Origin: Streptomyces flavidovirens DSM 40150
GTDB lineage: Bacteria > Actinomycetota > Actinomycetes > Streptomycetales > Streptomycetaceae
Reading direction: 5' to 3'
DNA length: 53,857 nt
Assembly: GCF_000429085.1 (NCBI RefSeq)
Contig: NZ_AUBE01000035.1
Span: 1 to 53,857, forward strand
The position numbers and the translations under genes were made by a program. The notes below the pieces were generated by a model. The model saw only the letters and a program-made list of their open reading frames with translations, did no database searches and was not told the DNA's origin. Shown here piece after piece: positions 40,627 to 49,028 of the stretch; positions within the stretch are counted from its first letter, which is position 1, and the number at the start of each line of letters is the position of its first letter.

Positions 40627-42833
40627 CCGCGACCAACGGGCCCGTCCACGGCACGTGGGAGCCGCACCCGGCCGCCCGCTGGGAGGACGGGTTCCTGAGC
40701 GGTAACGGCCATCACGGCGCCCTTGCGTTCGGTGATCCGAACGCTGAGCGGGTCGTCGTCACGCATCACACCCTGGTACGGCCGAGCGGCGACGGCGTGC
40801 ACCGGCGGCCGCCCCGGCTGGCCGCCGGACTCCCCGCGCTCCAGGACCGCCTCCTGGCGGGCGACCGCACTGCCGCCGAGGGTTTCACCGACGGCCGTCC
40901 GCACCAGTGGGCGCAGCCCTTCCACCCCGCCTTCCAGGTCAGCCTGGTCCGGCCCGCCGGCGACGGTGGTGACTACCGACGCGACTACCGCCGCGACGTC
41001 GACTTCACGACGGGCGTCGTACGGGCGGCCTGCGCCGGCTGGACCAGCCGGGTCTTCGTCTCCCGCGCCGACGACGTGATCGTCCAGCACGTGACGGCGC
41101 CCGGCCTCACCCTCGACATCTCCCTCGACCACCGGCTCCCCGGTGCCCCCGCCGGGCTGGCCGTCGGCCACGGCGCCGTCGTCGCCCCCGAGGGCGCCCT
41201 GCTGAGCCTGCGCGCCCGCTACCCGGAGGGCGACCGCGCCTTCACCGGCGTCACGCTCGTCGTCGCCACCGGCGGCACGTTGACCCTCGCCCCGCCCTGC
41301 GCGCACGTCGAGGGAGCGCGGTCCGTACTACTCCTCACCCGCGTCCGGCGGCACACCGGTGAACTGGACGTGACCGTGCGGGGCCGCGCGCTGCGCGACC
41401 TGCCCATGGACTACGACGAGCTCCTCGACCGCCACGCCGCCCTGCACCGCCCCGCCTACGCGCGCGTCACCCTCGACCTCGCCGCCGGCCCGGCCGAACG
41501 GGCCCTGCCGGGCTCGGAGCTGCTGAAGCGCCCGCGTGACCCCGCTCTGCTGGAGCGGCTGTTCGCGGCCGGCCGCTACCACCTGCTGTCCTCCGGCGGC
41601 CTCTTCCCGCCCCGCCTGACCGGCCTGTGGACCGGCGACTGGAACACGGCCTGGTCGGGGGCGTTCACCAACGACGCCAACCTCAACCTCCAGACCGCCT
41701 CCGCCGTGGCCGCCGACCTGCCCGAGGTCACCGAGGCCCACGCCGCGCTGATCCAGCGCCAGCTGCCCGACTGGCGCGACAACGCCCGCGCCGTCTTCGG
41801 CACCCGCGGCGTGGTCGCCCCCGCCCACACCGACGGCGAGTCCGGCCACTCGTACCACTTCAGCCGCGAGTACCCGCTGCACCTGTGGACCGCGGGCGCC
41901 GACTGGCTGCTCAAGCCGCTCGTCGACCACGACGAGACGCAGGGCACCCGCGACCCGCGCACCGCCTCCGCCCTCGCCGAAGTCGCCCTGTTCTACGACG
42001 ACTTCCTCACCCGCACCGACGGCAACGGCCGGCTCGTCATCGTCCCCTCCTACTCACCCGAGAACCGCCCGGCGAACGCGAGCTGGGGCACGATCAACGC
42101 GGCCATGGACCTCTCGGCGGCCCGCCACGCGCTCCTGACGGCAGCCCGGTACCACCCCGAGCACGCCGACCGCTGGCGCGCCCTTGCCGGCCGGCTCCCG
42201 CCGCACCGGATCAACGAGGACGGGGCCCTGGCCGAATGGGCCTGGCCCGGCCTGGCGGACTCCTACGACCACCGCCACCTCAGCCACCTCTACGGCGTCT
42301 GGCCGCTGGAGGAGATCACCCCCTACGACACGCCCGACCTGGCGGCCGCCGCCCGCCGCGCCCTCGAACTGCGCGGCGCCGAGAACGACTCCGCGCACGG
42401 CCATCTGCACCACGCGCTCATCGCGGCCCGGCTCCGGGACGGCGACCGCGTCACCCACGCCCTCGGCCAGGTCCTGGACGGCGACTTCTTCCACGCCTCC
42501 CTGATGAGCGCCCACTACCCGAACCGCCACGTCTACAACGCCGACGCCGCGCACACCCTGCCCGCCGTACTGATCGAGATGCTTCTCCAGTCGACTCCCC
42601 ACCGACTGGTCCTCCTGCCCGCGCTGCCGCCGTCCCTGCCGGCGGGTCGGCTCGCGGGCGTACGCACGCGGTTCGGCGCCGAGGTCGAACTGACCTGGGC
42701 GCCCGGCCGGGCGACGGCGGTTCTGAAGCCGACGCGCACGGCTCGTATCGAAGTCAGGACTTCTTCCGGCGACGCGCAGCCGATCGATCTCGTCGCCGGA
42801 GAGGACCACGTCCTCAGCATGGGGGCGTGGTAG
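40623..42833 (+). CDS. GH95 family glycosidase, probable alpha-L-fucosidase
   Basis: The 736-aa protein has no signal peptide. It has an N-terminal beta-sandwich (about 1-240), an (alpha/alpha) barrel (about 290-640) and a C-terminal sheet domain. Motifs matching GH95 are NDANLNLQTA (N353, N355) and SPEN (E480). The family includes alpha-1,2-L-fucosidases and alpha-L-galactosidases; fucosylated xyloglucan would be a fitting substrate. It is translationally coupled to the GH42 gene. Compared with GH95 enzymes I know, the GWS-containing motif near the C-terminal end of the barrel is altered (SAHGHLHHALIA), so substrate assignment is tentative. Confidence 0.78.
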   Translation: MTATNGPVHGTWEPHPAARWEDGFLSGNGHHGALAFGDPNAERVVVTHHTLVRPSGDGVHRRPPRLAAGLPALQDRLLAGDRTAAEGFTDGRPHQWAQPFHPAFQVSLVRPAGDGGDYRRDYRRDVDFTTGVVRAACAGWTSRVFVSRADDVIVQHVTAPGLTLDISLDHRLPGAPAGLAVGHGAVVAPEGALLSLRARYPEGDRAFTGVTLVVATGGTLTLAPPCAHVEGARSVLLLTRVRRHTGELDVTVRGRALRDLPMDYDELLDRHAALHRPAYARVTLDLAAGPAERALPGSELLKRPRDPALLERLFAAGRYHLLSSGGLFPPRLTGLWTGDWNTAWSGAFTNDANLNLQTASAVAADLPEVTEAHAALIQRQLPDWRDNARAVFGTRGVVAPAHTDGESGHSYHFSREYPLHLWTAGADWLLKPLVDHDETQGTRDPRTASALAEVALFYDDFLTRTDGNGRLVIVPSYSPENRPANASWGTINAAMDLSAARHALLTAARYHPEHADRWRALAGRLPPHRINEDGALAEWAWPGLADSYDHRHLSHLYGVWPLEEITPYDTPDLAAAARRALELRGAENDSAHGHLHHALIAARLRDGDRVTHALGQVLDGDFFHASLMSAHYPNRHVYNADAAHTLPAVLIEMLLQSTPHRLVLLPALPPSLPAGRLAGVRTRFGAEVELTWAPGRATAVLKPTRTARIEVRTSSGDAQPIDLVAGEDHVLSMGAW

Positions 42834-42871
42834 ACCCCCCACTTCCCCCCCCCACCCGTGGAAGGGACACC

Positions 42872-43588
42872 ATGGTCAGAAGCACGATACGCAAGATCAC
42901 CATGGCGGTGCTGGCACCGGCGATGGCTCTCGGTGCCACCGTCGGCCTGGCCTCCGCCCCCGCTTCGGCAGCAGTCTGGAACTCCTGCGACCGATGGGGC
43001 AACACCAGCCTGAACGGCTACAGGCTCTACAACAACATCTGGGGCTCCGGCGCGGGCAGCCAGTGCGTCTGGGCCAACTCCGGGACCAACTGGGGTGTCT
43101 GGGCCAACCACCCCAACACCGGCGGCATCAAGTCCTACCCCAACTCAACGAAAACGATCAACAAGACGATCGACTCCCTCGGCTGGCTCACCAGCAACTA
43201 CAACGTCAGCGTCCCGTCGTCCGGCGCGTACAACACGTCGTACGACATCTGGGACACCGACCACCAGTACGAGATCATGCTCTGGGTCAACGACAACGGA
43301 GCCGTCGGCCCGATCGGCACCTGGCAGGCCAACGTCACGCTCGGCGGCCACAACTGGAACGTCTACAAGGGCAGCAACGGGTCGAATCAGGTGTTCTCGT
43401 TCCTGCGGACGTCCGACTCCAGCTCCGGCACCGTGGACATCAAGCCGATCCTCAACTGGATCGCCTACACCAAGGGCTGGATGTCCGGCAACGAGACCAT
43501 CGGCGACGTCCAGTTCGGCTATGAGGTCACCTCGTCGTCCGGCGGACTCAACTTCAACACCAACAACCTGACCATCAACGGCGGCTGA
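42872..43588 (+). CDS. GH12 endo-beta-1,4-glucanase/xyloglucanase, secreted
   Basis: The 238-aa protein has a Sec signal peptide (cleavage near ASA-AV, residue 33) and a single beta-jelly-roll GH12 domain. The catalytic pair is E134 (YEIMLWVND) and E218 (FGYEVTS). Streptomyces GH12 enzymes cut cellulose, mixed-linkage glucan or xyloglucan. No binding module is attached. GAAGGGA precedes the ATG. It probably ends the GH74-GH42-GH95-GH12 operon; 38 nt separate it from GH95. Confidence 0.94.
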   Translation: MVRSTIRKITMAVLAPAMALGATVGLASAPASAAVWNSCDRWGNTSLNGYRLYNNIWGSGAGSQCVWANSGTNWGVWANHPNTGGIKSYPNSTKTINKTIDSLGWLTSNYNVSVPSSGAYNTSYDIWDTDHQYEIMLWVNDNGAVGPIGTWQANVTLGGHNWNVYKGSNGSNQVFSFLRTSDSSSGTVDIKPILNWIAYTKGWMSGNETIGDVQFGYEVTSSSGGLNFNTNNLTINGG

Positions 43589-43599
43589 ACCCAACATCA

Positions 43600-43648
43600 G
43601 GGCCGAGGTCGGTCCGCGTCCTTCCCTGGACGCGGTCGACCTCGGCCC
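43600..43648. terminator. Bidirectional terminator between GH12 and GH5 genes
   Basis: A 12-bp perfect outer stem (GGGCCGAGGTCG / CGACCTCGGCCC) encloses a further CGCGTCC-type inner stem. It lies between two convergent genes (stops at 43588 and 43669). Confidence 0.85.
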
Positions 43649-43668
43649 GCAGTGTGTTGCGCGGTAGG

Positions 43669-45423
43669 TCAGGAGACCGTGCCCGTGACCGAGCTGCCGG
43701 ACTTGGTGACGTGGTAGGTGACGGTGGCGCCGCTGTAGAAGTGGAAGACCAGTGTCGCCGGCTCCCCGTCGCGGAGCGCGTTGAGGAATTCGGGGGTCAG
43801 GATGATCGCGCCGTTCCGGTAGTCGGGCGAGAAGGCCTTGTTGAACTCCTGGAAGGGGGTCCAGTCGGTCTGGCCGGCGTTGGTGCCGTCGGCGTACGTG
43901 GCGTGCATGGTCGCCAGGTCGTTGCCCCGGTACTGGGTGGGAACGGTGAACGAGCCGGTGGTGCCGGTGGCGTCCGACAGCGCCGGGACGTCGTTGGTGA
44001 CGATGTCGATGTTCCAGGGCAGCCCACGGGTGAACCGGGCCTGGAGCGTCGAGTTGACGCCGTAGGCGCGGTCGCCGACCAGGCGGGTCAGCGCCTTGGC
44101 GGTGAAGGTCAGCCGGTTGCCGGAGACGGTGTAGTCCCGTCCCGCGGCCAGCTTGGTGGCGCCCTGCCACACCCCTCGGAACGTGGTGCCGTTGAGGTTC
44201 AGGGTGAGCGACTTGGCGGTGACCGGGCTGGACTTCGGCACGAAGACCTTGTCGAAGGAGGCCGTACCCGAGCGGGTCGTCCAGCTCGACTTGATGGCGG
44301 CGAACAGGGCCGGGTCACGCCACTCGAGGGTCTCGCGGTTCAGGTAGGAGAACGGGTCCCACAGGGCGGTGGTGATGCCGTACTTGCGTGCCCCGTAGCC
44401 GACATGCTCGTAGTACTTCAGTGCCTCGCCCCGCTCGACGCGGGAGGGGTGGAAGTGATTGGGATAGTCGAGCAGACCGTACTCGCCGAGATAGAGCGGG
44501 ATGCCCTTGGCGACGAAGGTGTGGTGCAAGTTGGCGAAGGTGTCGTCCAGGTGCTTTTGCGCGGCGGCGTCGTAGTGGGTGCCGCCCGCGACGTTCACGC
44601 TGAACGGGTACCAGCTGTAGAAGTGCACCTGCGCCACGAGCTGACTGTCGTTCAGCGCGGCGATCGTGGTGTACAGGTTGTTCAGGTGGACCTGGTCACC
44701 GCTGCCGCCCGGCGTGGTCAGCGACAAGATGCGGCTCGCGTTCGCGCCACCCGAGGCGCGGACCACGGAGTGGAACGAGGTCTGCAGCTCGTTCAGGTAG
44801 TGGACCTTCTGGGCGTCCGTGGAGTTGGCGAAGCTCGGCTCGTTGATGCCCTCGAAGATCAGACTGCGCGGCTCGTCACGGAAGGTCGTGGAGATCTGGG
44901 ACCAGGTGGAGTCGAACCGGGCCATCACGTTGTCGTGGTCGCTCGGGATCTTCTCTACCCACATCCACGAGTCGTGGTGGACGTTGAGCACGACGTAGAG
45001 GCCGCTGTCCTGCGCCCAGTCGACGAGCTGCTTGACGCGGGCCATGTAGGTGGCGTCGATGGTGTACGGCGCGGTGGCGGACTGGTGGTCGCTCCAGGTC
45101 ACCGGGATGCGGACGCTGCGGAACCCTTCCGCGGCGATCTTCTCGAACGTCGCCTTCCTGGTCTGCCCGTTGCCCCAGGAGTCCTCGTTAGGGATGGCGT
45201 CCAGGGTGTTGCCCAGGTTCCAGCTCGGCTGCATCGCCGCGACCGCGTCCATGGCGGAAGCCGGAACACTGACCGCCGACGGTGACGCCTTCTTCGTGCC
45301 GTCGGGTGCGGCCAGCGCGGTGCCGCCGGTCAGCCCCAACATGACGGCCAGCGTCAGCAGCAGGGCGGCCAGGCGTCCTGGGCCCCGGCCGCGGTGCCGC
45401 GCGGGGTGCCGTATGTCCTTCAT
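43669..45423 (-). CDS. GH5 endoglucanase with C-terminal X2-like module, secreted
   Basis: The 584-aa protein starts with a signal peptide (LAALLLTLAVMLGLTGGTALA). The GH5 catalytic domain (about 55-370) has acid/base E195 in GINEP and nucleophile E313 in YLGEYG. The C-terminal part (about 375-584) contains an immunoglobulin-like X2 (CBM_X2) module (AKSLTLNLNGTTFRGVWQG ... YTVSGNRLTFTAKAL) and ends in TYHVTKSGSSVTGTVS. GH5 enzymes with X2 modules cut beta-1,4-glucans, including xyloglucan. It is the last gene of a leftward operon after GH43, with a 64-nt gap. Confidence 0.9.
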   Translation of the reverse strand: MKDIRHPARHRGRGPGRLAALLLTLAVMLGLTGGTALAAPDGTKKASPSAVSVPASAMDAVAAMQPSWNLGNTLDAIPNEDSWGNGQTRKATFEKIAAEGFRSVRIPVTWSDHQSATAPYTIDATYMARVKQLVDWAQDSGLYVVLNVHHDSWMWVEKIPSDHDNVMARFDSTWSQISTTFRDEPRSLIFEGINEPSFANSTDAQKVHYLNELQTSFHSVVRASGGANASRILSLTTPGGSGDQVHLNNLYTTIAALNDSQLVAQVHFYSWYPFSVNVAGGTHYDAAAQKHLDDTFANLHHTFVAKGIPLYLGEYGLLDYPNHFHPSRVERGEALKYYEHVGYGARKYGITTALWDPFSYLNRETLEWRDPALFAAIKSSWTTRSGTASFDKVFVPKSSPVTAKSLTLNLNGTTFRGVWQGATKLAAGRDYTVSGNRLTFTAKALTRLVGDRAYGVNSTLQARFTRGLPWNIDIVTNDVPALSDATGTTGSFTVPTQYRGNDLATMHATYADGTNAGQTDWTPFQEFNKAFSPDYRNGAIILTPEFLNALRDGEPATLVFHFYSGATVTYHVTKSGSSVTGTVS

Positions 45424-45487
45424 GTGTCATGCCTTTCGGTCGCTCGTGCGGGTGTGATGTGTGTCGTGGTGCGGAGGGGGCCAGGGA

Positions 45488-47050
45488 TCAGCCGTCGAGG
45501 GGCTCGTAGTCGAACCAGTCGAAGTGGACGGTGCCTTCCGCGGCGTACATACCGATGACCCGGCCCGTGAAGCCGCCGGCGACCTCGGTCGACAGGTAGC
45601 GGCCGTCGAGGGCCGCGAGTTCGGTGAACGTGCCGTCGGGCTGCTCGACGCCGAGGGAGACGACGTCGGGTCCGGTGCACGGCCCGTGCGGAGACGGCGG
45701 TTCCGTGATCGTGACGGCGAGGACCACCGGCCCGGCAGGCACGGACTGTTCGGCCACGACCGCGCGCAGGGAGCCGACGCGCACGATGACCCGTACCTCC
45801 GTGCCGGACACCTCGATCGCGTAGTGGTGGTGCTCGTCGAGCCGGACGGCGAGGCCGCCGCGGCCTTCCGACGGGTCGGTCAGGGTCCGTGCCCGGCACG
45901 CGAGGTGCTGCTGGCGCCGGCCGGTGAACACCACGTCGGGCTCGTCCAGGGAACCGCCCCGCGCGCGCAGGGTCAGCCAGCCGGGGCGCTCCTTGGTGGT
46001 GCAGTGTTCGGCGGGCCGGTCGCGCAGGGAGATCCAGGACGGTCGCAGTTCGGCGAGTTCGAAGTCGTCCCGCTGCTCTTCGACCGGGCCGGGGGAGAGC
46101 GACCACGGGAGTTCGGGCAGGTCCAGGGCGACCTCGCCGACGACCGGCCAGTCGTCCACCCAGGTCACGGGTGCCAGGAAGGTCTCCCGGCCGAGCACGT
46201 GCCAGCCCGGCGTGCCGCCGCCCGGCCGTACGCCGAGCAGCACCATCCACCAGGAGCCGTCGGGGCCTTGGACCAGGTCGGCGTGCCCGGTGTTCTGGAC
46301 GGGATGGTCGGTGCCGCGATGGGTGAGGATCGGGTTGGCCGGGCACGGCTCGAACGGGTCGGCGGGCGTACGGCCGCGGGCGATCGAGACACCGTGGCCG
46401 CGCTCGGTGCCGCCCTCGGCGATGAGCAGGTACCAGTAGGCGCCGATCCGGTACAGGTGCGGCGCCTCCGGGGCCTTGGCGCCGGGCCCGCCGGACCAGA
46501 GCCTGTGCGGTGTTCCGTACGTCTGCCCGGTAGCCGGGTCGATACGGACCTGCGAGACCCCGGCGACCGTGCACCAGCAGGTGCCGTCCTCGTCCCAGAC
46601 CAGGTCGGGATCGATGCCGGGGACACCGGGCGCCCAGATGGGGTCCGACCACGGTCCGGCGGGGTCGGTGGCCGTGACGATCAGGTTGCCGCCGCCCTCG
46701 CTGCAGTTGGTGACGATCAGCCAGAAGCGGCCGTCGTGGTGGCGCAGGGTGGGGGCGTAGATCCCACCGGAGGACGACATGGAGGCGGGCAGACGCAGTT
46801 GGTCCGGCCGGTCCAGGGCGTTGCCGATCTGCGTCCAGTGCACCAGGTCACGGCTGTGGAACAGGGGGACGCCAGGGAAGTACTCGAAGCTGGAGCAGGC
46901 CAGGTAGTAGTCGTCGCCGACGCGGCAGACGCTGGGGTCGGGGTGGAGGCCGGGGATCACGGGGTTGGTGCAGCGTCCGTCCGGCCGGTGCAGAGGGGGC
47001 ACCCGATGGGTCCTCTCGTCGATTCGTGATGCGGGCGTGGGGTGGTTCAT
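45488..47050 (-). CDS. GH43 family glycosidase (beta-xylosidase/arabinofuranosidase type)
   Basis: The 520-aa protein lacks a signal peptide. The five-bladed propeller has the catalytic set D38 (HPDPSV), D147 (GIDPDLVWD) and E195 (PEAPHLY). A C-terminal concanavalin-like domain (about 320-520) is of the kind found in GH43 beta-xylosidases. It removes xylose or arabinose from oligosaccharides; in a xyloglucan or arabinoxylan context either is possible. Its ATG overlaps the stop of the GH36 fragment (ATGA at 47047-47050), so the two were translationally coupled. Confidence 0.9.
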   Translation of the reverse strand: MNHPTPASRIDERTHRVPPLHRPDGRCTNPVIPGLHPDPSVCRVGDDYYLACSSFEYFPGVPLFHSRDLVHWTQIGNALDRPDQLRLPASMSSSGGIYAPTLRHHDGRFWLIVTNCSEGGGNLIVTATDPAGPWSDPIWAPGVPGIDPDLVWDEDGTCWCTVAGVSQVRIDPATGQTYGTPHRLWSGGPGAKAPEAPHLYRIGAYWYLLIAEGGTERGHGVSIARGRTPADPFEPCPANPILTHRGTDHPVQNTGHADLVQGPDGSWWMVLLGVRPGGGTPGWHVLGRETFLAPVTWVDDWPVVGEVALDLPELPWSLSPGPVEEQRDDFELAELRPSWISLRDRPAEHCTTKERPGWLTLRARGGSLDEPDVVFTGRRQQHLACRARTLTDPSEGRGGLAVRLDEHHHYAIEVSGTEVRVIVRVGSLRAVVAEQSVPAGPVVLAVTITEPPSPHGPCTGPDVVSLGVEQPDGTFTELAALDGRYLSTEVAGGFTGRVIGMYAAEGTVHFDWFDYEPLDG

Positions 47051-47446
47051 GGAGCGCCGGGATCCGTGGGGGCGGTGATGCGGAGCAGGACGGCGGACGG
47101 CGCGGTGGGCAGGGTGAGGCTCAGCTCGGGCGTGTCGGGCGTCCAGGCGGAAACGGCCCGGCCGGCCGAGGGGTAGAGCAGGTCGACACGGGCGGCGGTG
47201 TCCCGCAGGTGGGGCAGGTGAAGCGCCGCCGTGGTGTCGGCTCCGGGGCGGCGCCAGGCGGTGAGGTAGGTGGTGGCGGGAGTACGCAGGGCCAGGGCGA
47301 TCCAGGGGTCGTCCCAGGCGGGAAGGCCCAGTGGCCAGGACGGCACGGCGTGCGGCAGGTCGGCGCGGGTGGCCTTGTACGCCGCTACCGCCTCGTGGAC
47401 CAGGGCGCGGGCCTCAGGCTCGAGTTCGGGAACGCGGCCGGAGAGG
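47047..47446 (-). pseudogene. GH36 alpha-galactosidase, C-terminal fragment
   Basis: The minus-strand frame reads SGRVPELEPEARALVHEAV ... AAYKATRADLPHAVPSWPLGLPAWDDPWIALALRTP, continuing to TLPTAPSAVLLRIT and stop. This is the C-terminal beta-sandwich end of a GH36-type alpha-galactosidase. The catalytic barrel is absent; upstream the sequence switches to an SGNH hydrolase at about 47447. It is the remains of a gene that was translationally coupled to GH43. Confidence 0.8.
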
Positions 47447-47975
47447 GGACGGCCTGGTTGTACGAGGCGCGGTACTGCTCCACCGTGCCGCTGGTGGACA
47501 CGACCAGGGAGGCCACGAGGACGGTTGCGTCGGGGGCGGCGGTGGTGATCTGGTCGACCAGCGACTTCAGCCGAGCGGTGGCGGTGGAGGACTCGTAGTT
47601 CCCGTTGAGGTCATTGGTGCCGATCTCCAGCGTCACGACGTTGGGCCGGTAGCGGGTCAGCGAGGCGTCGACAAGTGCGGCGATCTGGTCGATGCGGTGT
47701 CCGGAGTGGCCTTCGTTGTCGGGGTCGGACATCGAACCACCCCGCAACGTGCCGACGAAGTCCAGCGGATGACCGTCCGCCGCGAGCTTGTCCCACAACG
47801 GACCCCGGTAGCCGTTGCCCGTACTGCTTCCCACGCCCCAGGTTATCGAGTCGCCCAACGGCATGACCCGTAACGGCGTGGTGGAGGCGGCGGAGGCAGG
47901 GGGCGCACCAGCCGCCGTCACCCCGAGCGCGGCAGTGACAAGGGTGATGAGGGGTAAAGTCCAAGGATTTCTCAT
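47447..47975 (-). pseudogene. SGNH/GDSL-type esterase, 3'-truncated by fusion to the GH36 fragment
   Basis: The frame starts with a Sec signal peptide (MRNPWTLPLITLVTAALGVTAAGAPPASA) and SGNH blocks I (MPLGDSITWG), II (GHSGH region) and III (GTNDL). After VEQYRASYNQAVP the family sequence ends, and about 17 unrelated residues follow before a stop at 47385. The block V Asp-x-x-His pair is lost, so the protein should be inactive. Such esterases remove acetyl groups from plant polysaccharides. A GAGGACG ribosome site precedes the ATG. Confidence 0.82.
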
Positions 47976-48493
47976 TCAGGCGTCCTCTCAGGACGAGTGA
48001 GTGCTGAATCAACGGGGCTGAATCGCCGTTCGAGTGGGCAACTCGGCCGTCGTGCCGCCCGGTTGGCGTCGGCGGCCGCCCTGACGTACTGGCAGAACGG
48101 CCTGGCGGCGAGCCTCTTGCGCTGTGACCGTTGACAACACCGAGCCATCCGGTGTCCCGTCTGCCCCGGCCGTCCTGTACCGAGCGGCTTCGGCCTTGGG
48201 GTGGCCCCTCAAGGCGCACTCGTACAGATATCACGCAAATTCCTACCTGTACATCCCATGGATGCCACAATTTGGGGTCGGCCGCACAGGCGCGAGCTCT
48301 GCGCCGTTTCGTCTAGTCGTCGCTGCTCCGACGGCCCGCTCGCCGTTCTGTCCCTCTCCGACCCTGACTCATTAACATCCCATGTCTGGCTGCTGGTGTT
48401 CGACCCAGCCGATCGTGCCCGGCCCAGGGTCGGCTCCCCGTCGTGCTCGTTCCAAAGTGGCCGAGCCCGGCGATGGCCCGCCGGGCTTGGATC
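47976..48493. other. Intergenic region, no convincing gene
   Basis: About 520 nt between the truncated SGNH gene (leftward) and the ATPase fragment. Composition is AT-richer around 48200-48290. Open frames in several phases lack recognisable products. It must contain the promoter of the leftward SGNH-GH43-GH5 unit; none of the LacI-type boxes occurs here. Confidence 0.55.
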
Positions 48494-48715
48494 TCATCGC
48501 GGCTCGGGCTCGGGGAGGGTCTGTGCGCACCAGATCGTCTTGCCGTCGGTGGTGTGCCGCGTACCCCACCCCTGGGTGAGCTGGGCGACGAGCAGTAGGC
48601 CCCGGCCGCCCTCGTCGAAGGCGCGGGCCCGGCGTAGGTGCGGTGCGGTGTTGCTGGCGTCGGAGACCCCAAAGGAGACGAAGTCGACGAACCCCAACGG
48701 CCGCCGGACGTTCAT
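48494..48715 (-). pseudogene. Anti-sigma-factor-type ATP-binding protein, C-terminal fragment
   Basis: The frame ends in FDEGGRGLLLVAQLTQGWGTRHTTDGKTIWC, the G2-box end of HATPase_c proteins abundant in Streptomyces as stand-alone anti-sigma-like kinases. The N-terminal N-box and G1 motif are absent upstream, where the sequence loses all similarity. It is an eroded gene. Confidence 0.78.
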
Positions 48716-49028
48716 CGCTAGCGGCAGCCCCGCCGGCCGGTGCGTTCCTGACCGCCGGGTGCAGGGCTGAGCGGGGGGCGGCGCCGACACACCGGCAGCG
48801 CGAGTAACGCGCGGCGGGGAGCCGGCCCGGCTCTGCCGCGCATCGTCGGACTCGTCGCGGTCGGCACGGGACTCGTCGCCGTCGGCGCGCCGGTATCCCT
48901 GCCGGTGCGCCCGGGCACGCGGCGCGGTGACGGTGGTCGGCATTCCCGGCCGCCGGGTCGAGCCGCAGCACATCAGGAGTCGGATGTCCCGTAGCCGGAT
49001 CTGTGGTGCTCGTGGGCGGTCGGTGCCG
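48716..49028. other. Intergenic region between the ATPase fragment and the CE2-like gene
   Basis: About 310 nt of high GC with no recognisable gene. The ATPase fragment frame stays open leftward-to-upstream here, but the translated sequence is Arg/Ala-rich and unlike the family. Confidence 0.5.
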
